A stretch of DNA of 32,668 nucleotides from Paracamarosporium sp. OC-R06-R3. Its lineage: Eukaryota > Ascomycota > Dothideomycetes > Pleosporales > Didymosphaeriaceae. How positions within the stretch are numbered: the first letter of the stretch is position 1; every line of letters begins with the position of its first letter. Below are positions 1 through 9,866 of the stretch, piece by piece. Made by a program: the position numbers and the translations under genes. The stretch is from assembly GCA_019828545.1 (NCBI GenBank), contig JACVRA010000100.1:1-32668 (forward strand), in the 5' to 3' direction. Below the pieces are notes generated by a model that was given only the letters and a program-made list of their open reading frames with translations, was not told where the DNA came from and did no database searches.

Positions 1-3
1 GAA

Positions 4-24
4 TCCGTGCATTGGGTGCACGGA
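4..24. repeat. 8-bp perfect inverted repeat at window start
   Basis: Arms TCCGTGCA (4-11) and TGCACGGA (17-24) are exact reverse complements around a 5-bp spacer. It lies about 120 bp upstream of the TF1 start codon. It could be a dimeric regulator site or chance; nothing else supports a function. Confidence 0.35.
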
Positions 25-145
25 CACGTTAACCCCACAGCCAAGGATCGAGGTGCACGAGCCTCGCGACACTTACTCCAACGATAAGGGCTTGCGATGA
101 GTCGACCCACAACATCAAACAGTGATCCTAATCTTTACGGCTTCA

Positions 146-2444
146 ATGAATTGTGATAGACCTGCAAAGCGTATACGGCAAGCCTGTGAGCAATGTCGAA
201 GAAAGAAGAGTAAATGCTCGGGAGAAAGACCCACGTGTAGCACCTGCTGGCGGCTCGCGCAACAGTGCTTCTACAACGGAGAACCGCTGCAACCAGTGTA
301 CGACTACATCGCACATTTGAAAAATACGAGTACAGTACCAGAGACCCCAGTTCCAGTCCAGGTTCCGGATGGCACGCGAAATCTAGTAGGTCACTTTTAC
401 ACGCTGGCTCCCTTAGCAGGCACTGACTGTTGCAAGGGTGATCGGATGGTAACATTAGAATCTACTGTAAACAAGATTCTTGATACCTTGCAATCTACTG
501 GTGTTACTCATCAGCCAAGCGATCAATATGCATCGCCTTCATTCGCACACAACAGTAGTGTTGAGACTACTTCACCACCTCTGACGACAATCATTGGAAG
601 TCACTCAGCCTCGTCGCATGCGAAATTGCTGAGGAAAAAAGACATTGAAGAGCTTGGCAAAAAGTACATGACTTGCTGTGCCGACCAGCCGCTACCTCTG
701 TTCCCGAAAGAGAGTTTTGTTGAGACACTTCTGGAAAGAAATGACGCCACTCTCTTTGCGATTATTGCGAATGCTCTGAGATATACAGAGGACACGGAAA
801 ATGCTTTCTGTTCTCGTGACGGTCAAGAATTCCGCGATGCAGCTCATAGATTGGTCATGGAACGTGTTGGTCAAGGCAGTGTTGGCATTCCAACACTTCA
901 GGCACTCTGCCTTGTCATCATGTTCGATTTTGCAAGTGAGTCTTAATATTTCGATCTATTCCAGCCTCAAATGACACTTCCATTCAGTTGGGCGAACAAA
1001 AATAGCATCATCACTGATGGCTCTGGCGTCGATGCTGGCTGCAAGTATAGAATTTCGAACCACGTCCACAGCGTTGCGCGGATCGACCAACGAAGAAGTT
1101 CGGTGTTGCTACTGGAGCATCGTATTACTTCGAAGATTACAAGGTCTTACGACACCATTGGCCACGACCCTGGACGTAAGATTGCTACCTTACCCAACAA
1201 GCTGTCCCATGCCGGCTGGTCCAGTCCTTCGACCAGAATTTAGGCAAGCTTACGAACAATCATCTGGCGACAATGGAATAATAGTTTTTGTTATCGAAAT
1301 GAGCGCTGAATGGGTGAAGGTGATAGACTATACTAGAAAATGTCTTTCATTCGTTACAGATGCATCACCCTGGATGACTACCTCTAGATACGCTGAAGCT
1401 ATGGCAGGTGTGATGAGCATCGAGTCCAGATTACAGCCTAATCTGCACAGGTATCACCACATCACCTTTCGAAACTTGACTCTCGAGGATCTTGAAGCGT
1501 GTCGCCAGTATTGGGCGCCATGGCTGCTTAGTCGTTTTCTGTACCACACCATGGTCTGCTTGCTCAACCATCCCCTCCTAGTAACACTTCAGCTTCAGGC
1601 CAAAGGCAATGATTCAGAGCTATTTCGACAACAATCTTCATTCTACGTCGCTCGTCATGTGCACTGGATTCTGCATTTCATTGCCTTTATTGAGGCACGA
1701 CGCTTCCGCATCACAGATCCTATATTAGGCTATTGCGCTGCAGTAGTTGCGACCATCGAATCGCAGCTCATATATTCTGTCGACGAAATCACGGGACAGA
1801 AGAAACGACGCAACATTCAAAGCTGTCGACGATTTATCCGTAGCCTTACACCATCGTTTGCTTCGATGGCAGAATTGGTAAGTCATCATTATCGTATGGG
1901 ACGTGATCTACAGGGCCATGACAGAACTGAACGAAGCTTACATACTATAAAGGATCGAAAGCTAGGAGCACTGGGTGAAATCATCTCGACTACATACGCA
2001 ACCAATATAAGCAGTGCCGCTAGTGTATCTGTGGATCTGTCTCGGATTAGGGATATTCTCGACATTTGTCCACTATCTATCGCTGAAATCGATCTCAAAC
2101 TAGACGATGCGGCACCTATGTCACAAACCATCAGGCCCAGTGGCCCGAGCCCACCAGAATGGGTCCGTCTTTCTCGAAGACCATCCATTGACCAACCTGA
2201 CGATGGCGGGTCTCCTGTGCACGATGGAAGCAACCTTCGAGTCAGGCCTCAAAGTTCTGACTTAGAATCACCGACGGGAGTGGATGACATAGCGCCACAG
2301 GCGGTTTCTTCAGATCAGAACATCTCCACGCCAATCAGTCACTGGGACTTTCCCGCGGACTTATTTTTCAATGGGATTTCGCAAGATATGTCGAGTTGGT
2401 GGAACACTTTCGACACATATGATCCCGACTGCCCTAACTTCTGA
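146..2444 (+). CDS. Zn2Cys6 fungal transcription factor (TF1)
   Basis: Two exons, 146-935 and 988-2444, give 748 residues. The 52-nt intron (936-987) has a GTGAGT donor and a TTCAG acceptor and keeps the frame. The first in-frame ATG (146) lies directly before the DNA-binding domain. Residues 14-41 form a full C6 zinc cluster: C14, C17, C24, C31, C34 and C41, spaced C2C6C6C2C6C, with the basic run RRKKSK. The middle part carries the tryptophan/arginine-rich helices of the fungal-specific transcription factor domain. The C-terminus is Ser/Pro/Asp-rich and could be an activation domain. It is the first gene of the left module and on the same strand as the esterase, so it is a plausible local regulator. 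A GTAAGT at 1878 was considered as a second intron but no acceptor keeps the frame at a credible length. The effector is unknown. Confidence 0.88.
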
Positions 2445-2792
2445 GATTGTATGATAATCAGCATGTGAAATAGTACTAGGGTGTTGGACTGTTATCTTTG
2501 CTTCTCGTCTTCCGAACTCGGCGCGCTAGACCATCCTAGTGGGATCGATCCGACGGATGCGGTTGACCAATGCACGTATCGCCGACAGATAACCGAAAGT
2601 GGGGACATGGAGAGACGGCAGAGTTGGCAGTGCTCATCCGTGTACCCCACAAGACATCGTTACCTCCGAGTATTGTTGCATCTTGTGCAACGTGTACTCG
2701 CCCAGCCAAGCATCGCACTTCAATTTTCATACCTCTGTTGCACTCACTTAGGGATCACGACCAGTGCTCAACATTGAATTAAGGCGGCGAAA
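2445..2792. other. Intergenic, esterase promoter
   Basis: 348 bp between TF1 and the esterase on the same strand. It contains closely packed CGG/CCG triplets around 2551-2563 but no CGG-N5-CCG pair. The short open frames here have no recognisable content. I see no clear TATA element. Confidence 0.5.
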
Positions 2793-4491
2793 ATGAACAC
2801 ATCGAGCAATACAGCGCAAAGACCTACTGCTCGGCTCCCCCAGGGATTGGTCGTGGGCGCTACATTGGATGGAGGATATCCACATGCTGTTGAGGCTTTC
2901 AGAGGTATCCCCTACGCGTTGCCGCCCACGGGTGCACGCCGCTTTCGACCACCCTTGAAAGTAACAACCAGTCAAGAAACGATAGATGCATCACAATTTG
3001 GCGCCCGTGCTCCAGCTCAGCAATTTGTGAAGGTCGGCCCGACACTGGATGAGAATGAGGATTGCCTGACCGTGAACGTGTTTCGGCAAGCACAAAGCAG
3101 CGATGCTTCAGCACTTCCTGTGGCTGTTTACTTCCACGGGGGAGCTTTCAATCGTGGTAACGCCGCCATGCACGATACAGCTTCCATGGTAGGATGGTCT
3201 GAACTCCCTTTCATTGGAATATCTTTCGGATACCGCATTGGAGCACTAGGTTTTCTTCCGTCGAGATTAAGCGCAACGGAGGGAGTGCTGAATTTAGGTC
3301 TGAAGGATCAGATCTGTCTACTCGAATGGGTGGAGGACAATATCCATCACTTCGGGGGCGACAAAAACAATGTTACCCTCATCGGGCTCTCGGCTGGAGC
3401 ACACTCGGTATGTCTACATCCTTGATTTTCCCTACTTAAACCGCTAGCTGACTTGATTGCGGATCGGCCATCATCTACTGAACTATGATGAGGGCAAAGC
3501 GCCCAAGTTTCATCGTGTCATCATCGAGTCTGGGGCTCCAACATCTCGCGCAGTCCGGAAGCCAGACGCAGAGATCCATGAATCACAGTTTAAGGACTTT
3601 CTAGAGGAGGTTGATTGTCCTGAATCACTGCCTGATTCTGAAATCTTTGACTACCTCCGCAGCCTCCCCATTGCCACCGTCTCCAAGGCTCAAACTAAGA
3701 TATTCCAGAAGTACAATCCCAGCCTCCGTTGGGCCTTCCAGCCAGTTATCGACAACGAAATCATAAGAGGTCGGCCAATTGACGCCTGGAGAACGGGCAA
3801 ATGGCACAAAGTCCCGATAATGACTGGGTTTCAAGGCAACGAGGGCTCACTCTACGTCAACAAGAAGATGTCAACCCCATTAGAGTTCTTAGAGTTCTGG
3901 AAAACCCTGCTACCACAATTGAGTGAAGAAGACATCCAGGAGATCAGTCGGTTATATCCTGATCCTAATGACGTCCCGGAGTCCGTATACAAAGAAACAA
4001 GACTGGAACATGGAGTCGGTCCAATGTACAAGCGAATTGAAGCTGCATATGCGCACTATGCATACGTTGCCCCGGTTCGCCAAACCGGCTTCTTTGCTAG
4101 CCAATACGTACCTGTCTATATGTATCACTGGGCGTTAAGAAGAGATATCGTCGACGGTGCACGACACGGTGATAACATGTTTTTCGAAGTAAGAGATCAG
4201 AAAATCTGCGCGCATTCGAAGAGCCAGGAGCAAATATCCGGCTGGTTACATGCTTACATCACAAGTTTTATATGCACTGGGTCTCCGAATACACTTGCCG
4301 GCGCGTTCAGCAGCAGACCAGAGTGGAAATCTTACGATAGAGCTGACGCGAAGGTCGTGATATTTGGGAAAGACAACACAGAATCTATAGGAGGGCATAA
4401 TATCGGAGAGCCAGCTGTTATGGTTGAAGATTCGTTTGCGAAGAAAGAATCTGAGTTTTGGTGGTCTAAGGTTGAACTATCCCAGCAATAA
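2793..4491 (+). CDS. Type-B carboxylesterase/lipase, with a damaged 3' splice site
   Basis: Alpha/beta-hydrolase of the carboxylesterase type-B family, predicted to hydrolyse carboxylic esters or amides. Exon 1 is 2793-3407 and exon 2 probably starts at 3463, giving 547 residues, normal for the family. The early FRGIPYA and ENEDCLTVNV motifs are present. The catalytic triad is visible: Ser200 in GLSAG, Glu332 in GNEG and His440 in RHGDN. No signal peptide is seen, so it is probably intracellular. The intron (3408-3462) has a good GTATGT donor and a CTGAC branch point, but the expected acceptor reads GCGG where GCAG is expected. The AG at 3446-3447 leads straight to an in-frame TGA (3454). The next AG downstream (3491-3492) is in frame but removes ten residues after the nucleophile elbow. 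The gene may be impaired. It converges with DAO1. Confidence 0.85.
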
Positions 4492-4607
4492 GCTGTCAGC
4501 GCTGCACACAATTGATCGGTCATCCCTACGCAGGCGCCACGTGCAATATTTATGAGATATAGCGAACCAACACTCTAGGCGTAAGGTGGAACGTATCTTC
4601 GAGTTTT

Positions 4608-5860
4608 CTACAACTTGGCTTGTGGTACAATGCTGTTAACAAGGCGCACAACCTCCTCTGCACAGCCGTAGGACCCTTGATAACCCCATCCTGCGTGCCC
4701 ATAGTTATGCACCACCCAGACCCCGTCTATCTTCTCTTTCTCGAGCCGAACGCCCGCCTCTCTCGCAGGACGGAAACCAACACCGTGGCGAATGATATCG
4801 AGATGCTCAATGCTTTTACCTCCTGTCAGTTCGGGCTCAATACTTAGAGCTCGTCTTATAATCTGGACCGCTATGTTCGGGTCTGGTTGACTTTCCCAGT
4901 TACCAACCTGTAAAGTGCCTCCTAGAATAGTCCCGCCGCCACCGGCGCGAGTCATCATATAACAGGCCTGGTCGTCACCATCGTCTGTACCAGACTGAAC
5001 GATCATGTGGGGGGCGACATTCCTTACAACGACCGTTTGGCCGCGGATGGGATACATGGTTCGATCATGAACGCCTCCCAACTTCGCAGCTGAAAGCCCC
5101 GTAGCATTGACAATTATGTCCACTTTTTCACCGTCCTCACCCGGATATTGTATGTCCGAGATATGTGTCACGCTTTTGCGATGCAAGGTCACCCCATTAG
5201 CTCTACACTGCCCGACAAGCCATGGCAGATATAGAGATGGGTTGATGCAAACAGATCCAAACTCGCAGCCTGATGCAATACCTTCTGGGAGTTCGTCCAT
5301 TTGAAGATCTCGGTAATCATCAACAAGTTCGCGGAACCAAGGATTCGTTGAGAAAACGTTGCCGAGCATTGTAGTGTCCGTTTGAAGTTTTACCACATCT
5401 TTTTTTCGCCGGTACAACCGACATTCTGGCAATGTTAGGGAGAACGCACTAGTTTTCAAGTCACAGACAACGACTTACTCTGGAGATGAATCCCTGCTTC
5501 CGGTACACTTGTTGCAAGTCTCTTCAGACATGGCCACGTGTCTTGCTCCCAACGATTTCCCGGCTCTGACGACATCCTTGTAGATCGTGTTAGTGATCTT
5601 ACATTTTCGTCGTCCGGACGAACTTACGGCACGAAGTTTGCACCAGCCCATGGAGATGCATACTCGATGTCATAATCGCCGGGCATATGTTTAGCAACAA
5701 CGGTGACATGATTGTTCTTGTTCTTTGATAACAGATAGGCTGAGGTTAGCCCGGAAACTCCGGCTCTGTCAAAATGCACTTGTCAGCTCCATGACAGCAT
5801 TCTTATCCAAGGTCTGGAATCGTAACATAGAACGCACCCAATCACAACGATATTTGGCAT
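4608..5860 (-). CDS. Peroxisomal FAD-dependent D-amino-acid oxidase (DAO1)
   Basis: Oxidises D-amino acids (or a related amine) to imino acids with FAD, releasing H2O2. Four exons on the minus strand, 5860-5838, 5765-5628, 5576-5479 and 5425-4608, give 358 residues. Introns are 72, 51 and 53 nt, all GT-AG. The N-terminal GAGVSG at residues 8-13 is the FAD dinucleotide-binding loop. The SPWAGAN motif follows. The C-terminal region has GFRPAR and the DAO signature VVHNYGHAGWGYQGSYGCA at residues 324-342, which fits the family pattern at every fixed position. The last three residues, AKL, are a canonical PTS1 signal, so the enzyme should be peroxisomal. The gene converges with the esterase and lies 375 bp downstream of RidA on the same strand. 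Whether the substrate is neutral or acidic (D-Asp type) cannot be decided by eye. Confidence 0.93.
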
Positions 5861-6062
5861 CGCAACTTGAGCGTGTGTGTGTTAATGTTTCAAGCCGCTG
5901 AACCATCCACAGCGATAATGATCTGCTGAAAAATTGGACACCAACGAGGAGAGTTAAATGTTCGTAGGGTGGCTTGATCTTTGTGTAGTGCTAAAAGTCT
6001 AAATTAGCGTCAGATTTGGAGTATAAAAATCATATGATATATTATAATAAGCTTAGCGATAA

Positions 6063-6096
6063 CGGATGGTGCCGCCGGATAGCTACGGTGTCGCCG
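6063..6096. promoter_or_regulatory. Two inverted CGG/CCG pairs upstream of DAO1
   Basis: CGG-N6-CCG at 6063-6074 and CGG-N5-CCG (CGGTGTCGCCG) at 6086-6096, about 200-235 bp upstream of the DAO1 start codon. Inverted CGG triplets are the usual half-sites of Zn2Cys6 dimers. The rest of the 5861-6235 interval holds nothing else I can name. Confidence 0.5.
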
Positions 6097-6235
6097 AACT
6101 AGTTCATAGGTGCCCATTTTCTCATCTAGGGTGCTATACGCTAGACATCATGAGCAAAGATCTACGGTAGTAAGGTCGCGGATCACGCTTTTCGAGTACA
6201 TGAGACTAACGTGGTACATCTGAATTTTTGAAAAT

Positions 6236-6762
6236 TTACAATTTTGGACGCGATTGCTGCACAACGGCGTACATATCCATTTCAACTTTAGCCCCAAGCG
6301 CTAGCTGATGCACCGCCACACACGTTCGACACCGCAAAGTGTTAGATTATCTCAGGAACTTGGAGCTTAGAAATACTTACTGGCTTTTGCGGAACCTCTG
6401 AGAAAAACTCATCATACACTTCGTTCATGGCCTTGAAATCTTCCATCGATGTGATAAAGATATTGACCTTCATAACATCAGCAAGACTACTTCCTGCTTC
6501 TTTGAGAACAGCAGAGAGGTTCTGGATAATTTGTCGCTTTCGAGATGTTATCAGCTTGATGTAGATCTCAAAGAATTCTGAAGGAAAAGCTTACCGTTTC
6601 TGCCTGAATCCCTCCAGATATCACTCTTGCTGTACCGGATCCGAGAGCAAGGCTACCAGAGCAATAGACTATCCCATTGGCGATAATTCCTTGCGAGGCA
6701 TTTGGTGGAGCTGCAGGGGCTTTCGCAGTATACACCACCTTTTTCATCACCTGTGTGGGCAT
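6236..6762 (-). CDS. RidA/YjgF/UK114-family imine deaminase, with a damaged 3' splice site
   Basis: RidA enzymes hydrolyse reactive 2-imino acids to keto acids and ammonia. Exons are 6762-6595, 6536-6381 and probably 6331-6236, giving 139 residues, a normal family length. Conserved parts are the GIVYCSGSLAL strand, the QIIQNLSAVLKEAGSS helix, VMKVNIFITSMEDF, and in the last exon CRTCV with the catalytic-type Arg110, plus Glu125. Intron 1 (6537-6594) is GT-AG. Intron 2 (6332-6380) has a GTAAGT donor and a CTAAC branch point, but the acceptor reads GCGG. The next AG downstream is in frame but would delete nine residues, Arg110 among them. The last residues, PKL, resemble a weak PTS1. It sits next to DAO1, whose product is exactly a 2-imino acid, and is divergent from MFS1. 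Confidence 0.87.
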
Positions 6763-7267
6763 TTTGTTAACCGTAGTTCAGGTATCTTTCCTGACGGGCG
6801 TCCCTGACCTGATTGTGGATCTCAAAGATATTGTCATTGCACGACTGATCGATCGTAAAGCCGAGGGGATCCCGTGCATTCTTTTCGTATTGCCCACAGT
6901 GATGCTCACGTTTGCGCCAGACTAGCGGAGGCTTAACCTGCTAAAGCTTAGTGCACCGTCGGACGCTAACGGCATCGTGCATTTAATTCCAAGCGAAGCG
7001 ACGCCCTGACGCCGCCGCAATCGCTGTCTCCTCGCCCACCTCAACCCGTGTTCTAGCCTTAGATAGCAGCATATCAAATCTTAAATGGAAGTCAGTGATC
7101 GAAAACCATATCATAAGCCAACTAATCAGAAGTGGGCCTTATCTTTCGTGCGGAGATGCGGGGTTGCACGTGGCGAGAAAGGTGTTTAAGTCATCGTTCC
7201 TCCAAGTAGAAACACTGATATGGGCTGCAACCTGGCCTAACTTTCGTCAACCGCCATTGCTACCAAT
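6763..7267. promoter_or_regulatory. Divergent promoter between RidA and MFS1
   Basis: 505 bp separating two divergent start codons. It has a CGG-N5-CGG direct pair at 7151-7161 but no inverted CGG-N5-CCG pair. An open frame here (6677-6925, plus) is partly antisense to RidA and is not a gene. Confidence 0.5.
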
Positions 7268-8981
7268 ATGTCTATGCCGCAGGATCTTTCTAAGAGCGAC
7301 ACCAAAGAGATTGTCACGTCAGGAGACATGGAACTCCAACAAATCAACGTAGACGCCGACACTCTCAAGAAACTCGATAGCGGCGTTGTAGGTCAGATCG
7401 AAGACCTCGATGAGGGTAGCCAATTCCTCAGACAGCATAACATCACGTCTGACTACCTCTTGGAGCTCCTTCAGGACGAAGCTCTCAACAAGCGAGTTCT
7501 TAGGAAAGTTGATTTGCTCCTGCTGCCGCTGTTGTGCGGCACGTTCTTCCTGCAATATATCGACAAGCAGGCCATCAGCTATTCCGCAGTCTTCGATCTC
7601 TTCAAGACCACTGGCATCACTGGTAGCCAGTACTCTTGGCTCGGATCTATATTTTACTTCGCATACCTAATCTCTGAATGGCCGTCTGCATATCTGGCGC
7701 AACGCTACCCTACCGGCCGAGTCGTTTCGATTTACTGCTTCATTTGGGGTGCCGTCATGCTTTGCACGGCTGCTACTCAAAACTTTGCTGGATTCGCCGC
7801 TATGAGGTTTCTTCTTGGAGTCTTCGAGTCAATTGTCACACCTGCTTTCATGATGATTGTCAGTATGTGGTACCTCGGTCACCAACAGCCTGCAAGAGCT
7901 GGTATGTTCTACTGCTTCAACGGATTGGGCAACGCCACCGGAGGTATTCTCTTTTACGCAGTTGGACACGCGAAACACCTCGCAGTTTGGAAGATCATCT
8001 ATATCATCTGCGGAGGGATGACGGTCTTATGGGCGGTGTTGCTTTTCTTCAGACTACCAGACAACATCATGACCGCCAAAAGCTTTACTATCGAGGAAAA
8101 AGCTCTTTTGATTGCCCGTTCCGCTAAAAATCGTACTGGAGTCTACAATCGAAAGATTAAGCTACCTCAGGTATGGGAGGCATTATCTGATGCCCAGATC
8201 TGGATACTGTTTCTCTACACTTTGCTAAACGAGATTATCAATGGTGGAGTTGCCAGCTTTGGAAAGCTCATTATTAAAGATGTGGCTCACGGGGACCCCT
8301 TGAAAACTACGCTGTATGGAATACCGTCCGGTTTTGCGCAGGTGTTTTGGGTCTTCACGGGTCCGTTCATTGCGTCTCGTCTACCACGCGCCCGCACATA
8401 CGTAATGGCCCTTTACCTCTGCCCGACGATCATTGCCACTTCCCTTATCTGGAAACTACCAAGGAGCAACCTGGCAGGAAACCTCGCTGGCTACTACATG
8501 GTATGACATGCATTGCACGTAAGCCAACCTCAGAGACTAGGCTAACTTATCTAGATTGGTTCTTTCGTGGGATCGCTGGTCATTGCGCTTCAGTTACCAG
8601 CTTCGAATGTGGGCGGATATACGAAACGAACAACTAGCACAGCCTTTGTCTTCCTGGCTTACTGTGTCGGCAACATTATTGGCTAGTCCCCCAACTTCTA
8701 CGGGTCAGTATTCTATTACTGATTCATTACTTCTAGGCCCTCAAGCATTCCTAGCTAAGGAAGCCCCCAAATATGAGACCGGTGTCAAGACCATCCTGGC
8801 TTGTGCTGTTGCGCAATTTGTACTTGCATTCTGCCTACGAGCATTATTAGCTCAGCGAAATGCTCGACGCGATCGTGAGGAAGCTGGAGACCCACTTCCA
8901 GACGCTGCTGTTGTAGGCGAGGTGGAGGCCATAGATGACATTACGGACTTTGAGAATAGGAAGTTTCGATATGCTTTGTAG
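7268..8981 (+). CDS. MFS permease, ACS/Dal5-like family (MFS1)
   Basis: Plasma-membrane proton symporter of the anion:cation symporter (allantoate/nicotinate permease) family, which takes up carboxylated or nitrogenous small molecules. Exons 7268-8500, 8555-8681 and 8737-8981 give 534 residues with about twelve hydrophobic segments. It has the charged RKVDLLLLPLL start of TM1, the YIDKQAISYSA stretch after it, RFLLGVFES in TM4, the NVGGYTKR loop and the APKYETG motif near the last helix. Intron 1 (54 nt) is GT-AG with a GCTAAC branch point. Intron 2 (8682-8736, 55 nt) starts with GC (GCTAGT) and ends TTCTAG. Without its removal the frame stops at once, so a GC-AG intron is required. Divergent from RidA. 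The substrate is inferred only from context. Confidence 0.9.
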
Positions 8982-8998
8982 AATGAACATGACTTCGA

Positions 8999-9038
8999 AT
9001 AACTACTAAGAGGCCCGTACGAGGCCCTATGTAGTTAT
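8999..9038 (+). other. Long imperfect hairpin just after MFS1 stop
   Basis: Outer arms ATAACTAC (8999-9006) and GTAGTTAT (9031-9038) are exact complements. Inner GGCC arms extend the stem around a CGTACGA-type loop. It starts 18 bp after the MFS1 stop, so it would be in the 3' UTR. It could act in RNA 3'-end formation or stability; this is inference. Confidence 0.4.
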
Positions 9039-9345
9039 GTAAGATCTGTTTTGTAGCAAATGCTGTCGTCACTAGTAAGAATTTTATCTTACCAGGGGTC
9101 TTCATAGATTACCAGATTCGTCAGTGGAGAGATTGTTTTACCGTCAAGCAAGATTTAGATTGTATAATAAGGGTAAACCTTCAAGACCAGTATTCAATGT
9201 GAACTGTTGTTGTACATGCAGTGCTTCGTAACATCATGATTACAGGCGGTGCTTTGCCATTATTCGATTTGACGCTGATGTGTATCATAGAGGGTCTCAG
9301 TTTACACACACTCTTTCCAAAACTTATATTGACTATTGGTTCGTC

Positions 9346-9600
9346 TTATTGAACCTGTTCTCCTACAAAGGCTCGCTCAATACCTTCGATCACTATGAGT
9401 AGAACTTTAGCATCTTCAAAGGTGACATTGTTGGTGATGAAGATCCTAGCACTGCGATCATGGTGCATAACATTGACGCGTCTCTCGCTAAAGCCGGCTT
9501 TGCAGGCCACAACATCATCCTTAAAGAATTTCTTATCGTGGCGTTTAGGAATCCGTGCGTATGAGTAACGGAGACGTGTATAGCAAGGCCCAATCTTCAA
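9346..9600 (-). CDS. Hypothetical ORF, possibly a gene remnant next to the transposon
   Basis: Open frame of about 84 codons on the minus strand. The reading frame stays open upstream to 9619, where TTCTAG could be a splice acceptor. No ATG opens it, so it would have to be a 3' exon. The translation is mixed charged and hydrophobic (for example RVNVMHHDRSARIFITNN) and matches no family I recognise. It lies 90 bp from the left transposon boundary; an upstream part could have been separated by the insertion. The rest of 8982-9694 holds only the MFS1 3' hairpin. Confidence 0.25.
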   Translation of the reverse strand: MKIGPCYTRLRYSYARIPKRHDKKFFKDDVVACKAGFSERRVNVMHHDRSARIFITNNVTFEDAKVLLIVIEGIERAFVGEQVQ

Positions 9601-9689
9601 CAGTATAGAAAGGAACAGAACCTAGAATGCGCAGCCTTAGGTACTGAGACTCCGAAGAACATAGGGCTCAGGTAGAAGACGAGCTAGCC

Positions 9690-9694
9690 GATGT
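9690..9694. repeat. Target-site duplication GATGT, left copy
   Basis: GATGT directly precedes the LTR at 9695 and is repeated at 20624-20628 directly after the distal LTR. A 5-bp duplication is standard for Ty1/copia integration. Confidence 0.85.
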
Positions 9695-9856
9695 TGTGAG
9701 ATCACGCAGAGGGTGATCAAAAAGAGGGTCAGAAGATTGTGTATCAACTATCTCTCGAGCTCTCTTCTGAGCTGTGTGGCCTATATACACTAAGTACTAG
9801 GCAAACACGTAAGCACGTGCACTAAAGGCCCGTGCACCAAAGCTCCTGCCGTCACA
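9695..9856 (-). repeat. 3' LTR of outer copia element
   Basis: 162 bp, beginning TGTGAG and ending CGTCACA on the plus strand. It differs from the distal LTR by about seven substitutions seen by eye, all transitions. It keeps more of the ancestral C and G than the other copy. Confidence 0.9.
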
Positions 9857-9866
9857 CACCCCCTTA
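9857..9866 (-). other. Polypurine tract of outer element
   Basis: On the minus strand this reads TAAGGGGGTG immediately before the LTR, as expected for the plus-strand primer of a Ty1/copia element. It fixes the outer element as minus-strand. Confidence 0.6.

Noticed and set aside
1878..1924. Possible second intron in TF1 starting GTAAGT
   Set aside because: The AG at 1923-1924 gives 47 nt and breaks the frame, and the one at 1912-1913 gives an unlikely 36-nt intron. The unspliced frame is open to the natural stop.
3408..3447. 40-nt intron in the esterase using the AG at 3446-3447
   Set aside because: It leads to an in-frame TGA at 3454 and ignores the branch point that follows it.
5410..5420. 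CGG-N5-CCG in a DAO1 exon
   Set aside because: Inside coding sequence, single, and not near a start codon. Others at 5752-5762 (DAO1) and 24905-24915 (DAO2) are also coding and were treated as background.
6677..6925. Plus-strand ORF at the RidA start
   Set aside because: Antisense to the RidA first exon and part of the divergent promoter; no protein-like content.
7678..8127. 149-codon ORF inside MFS1
   Set aside because: Other-frame shadow of the permease exon; the permease frame has clear family motifs.
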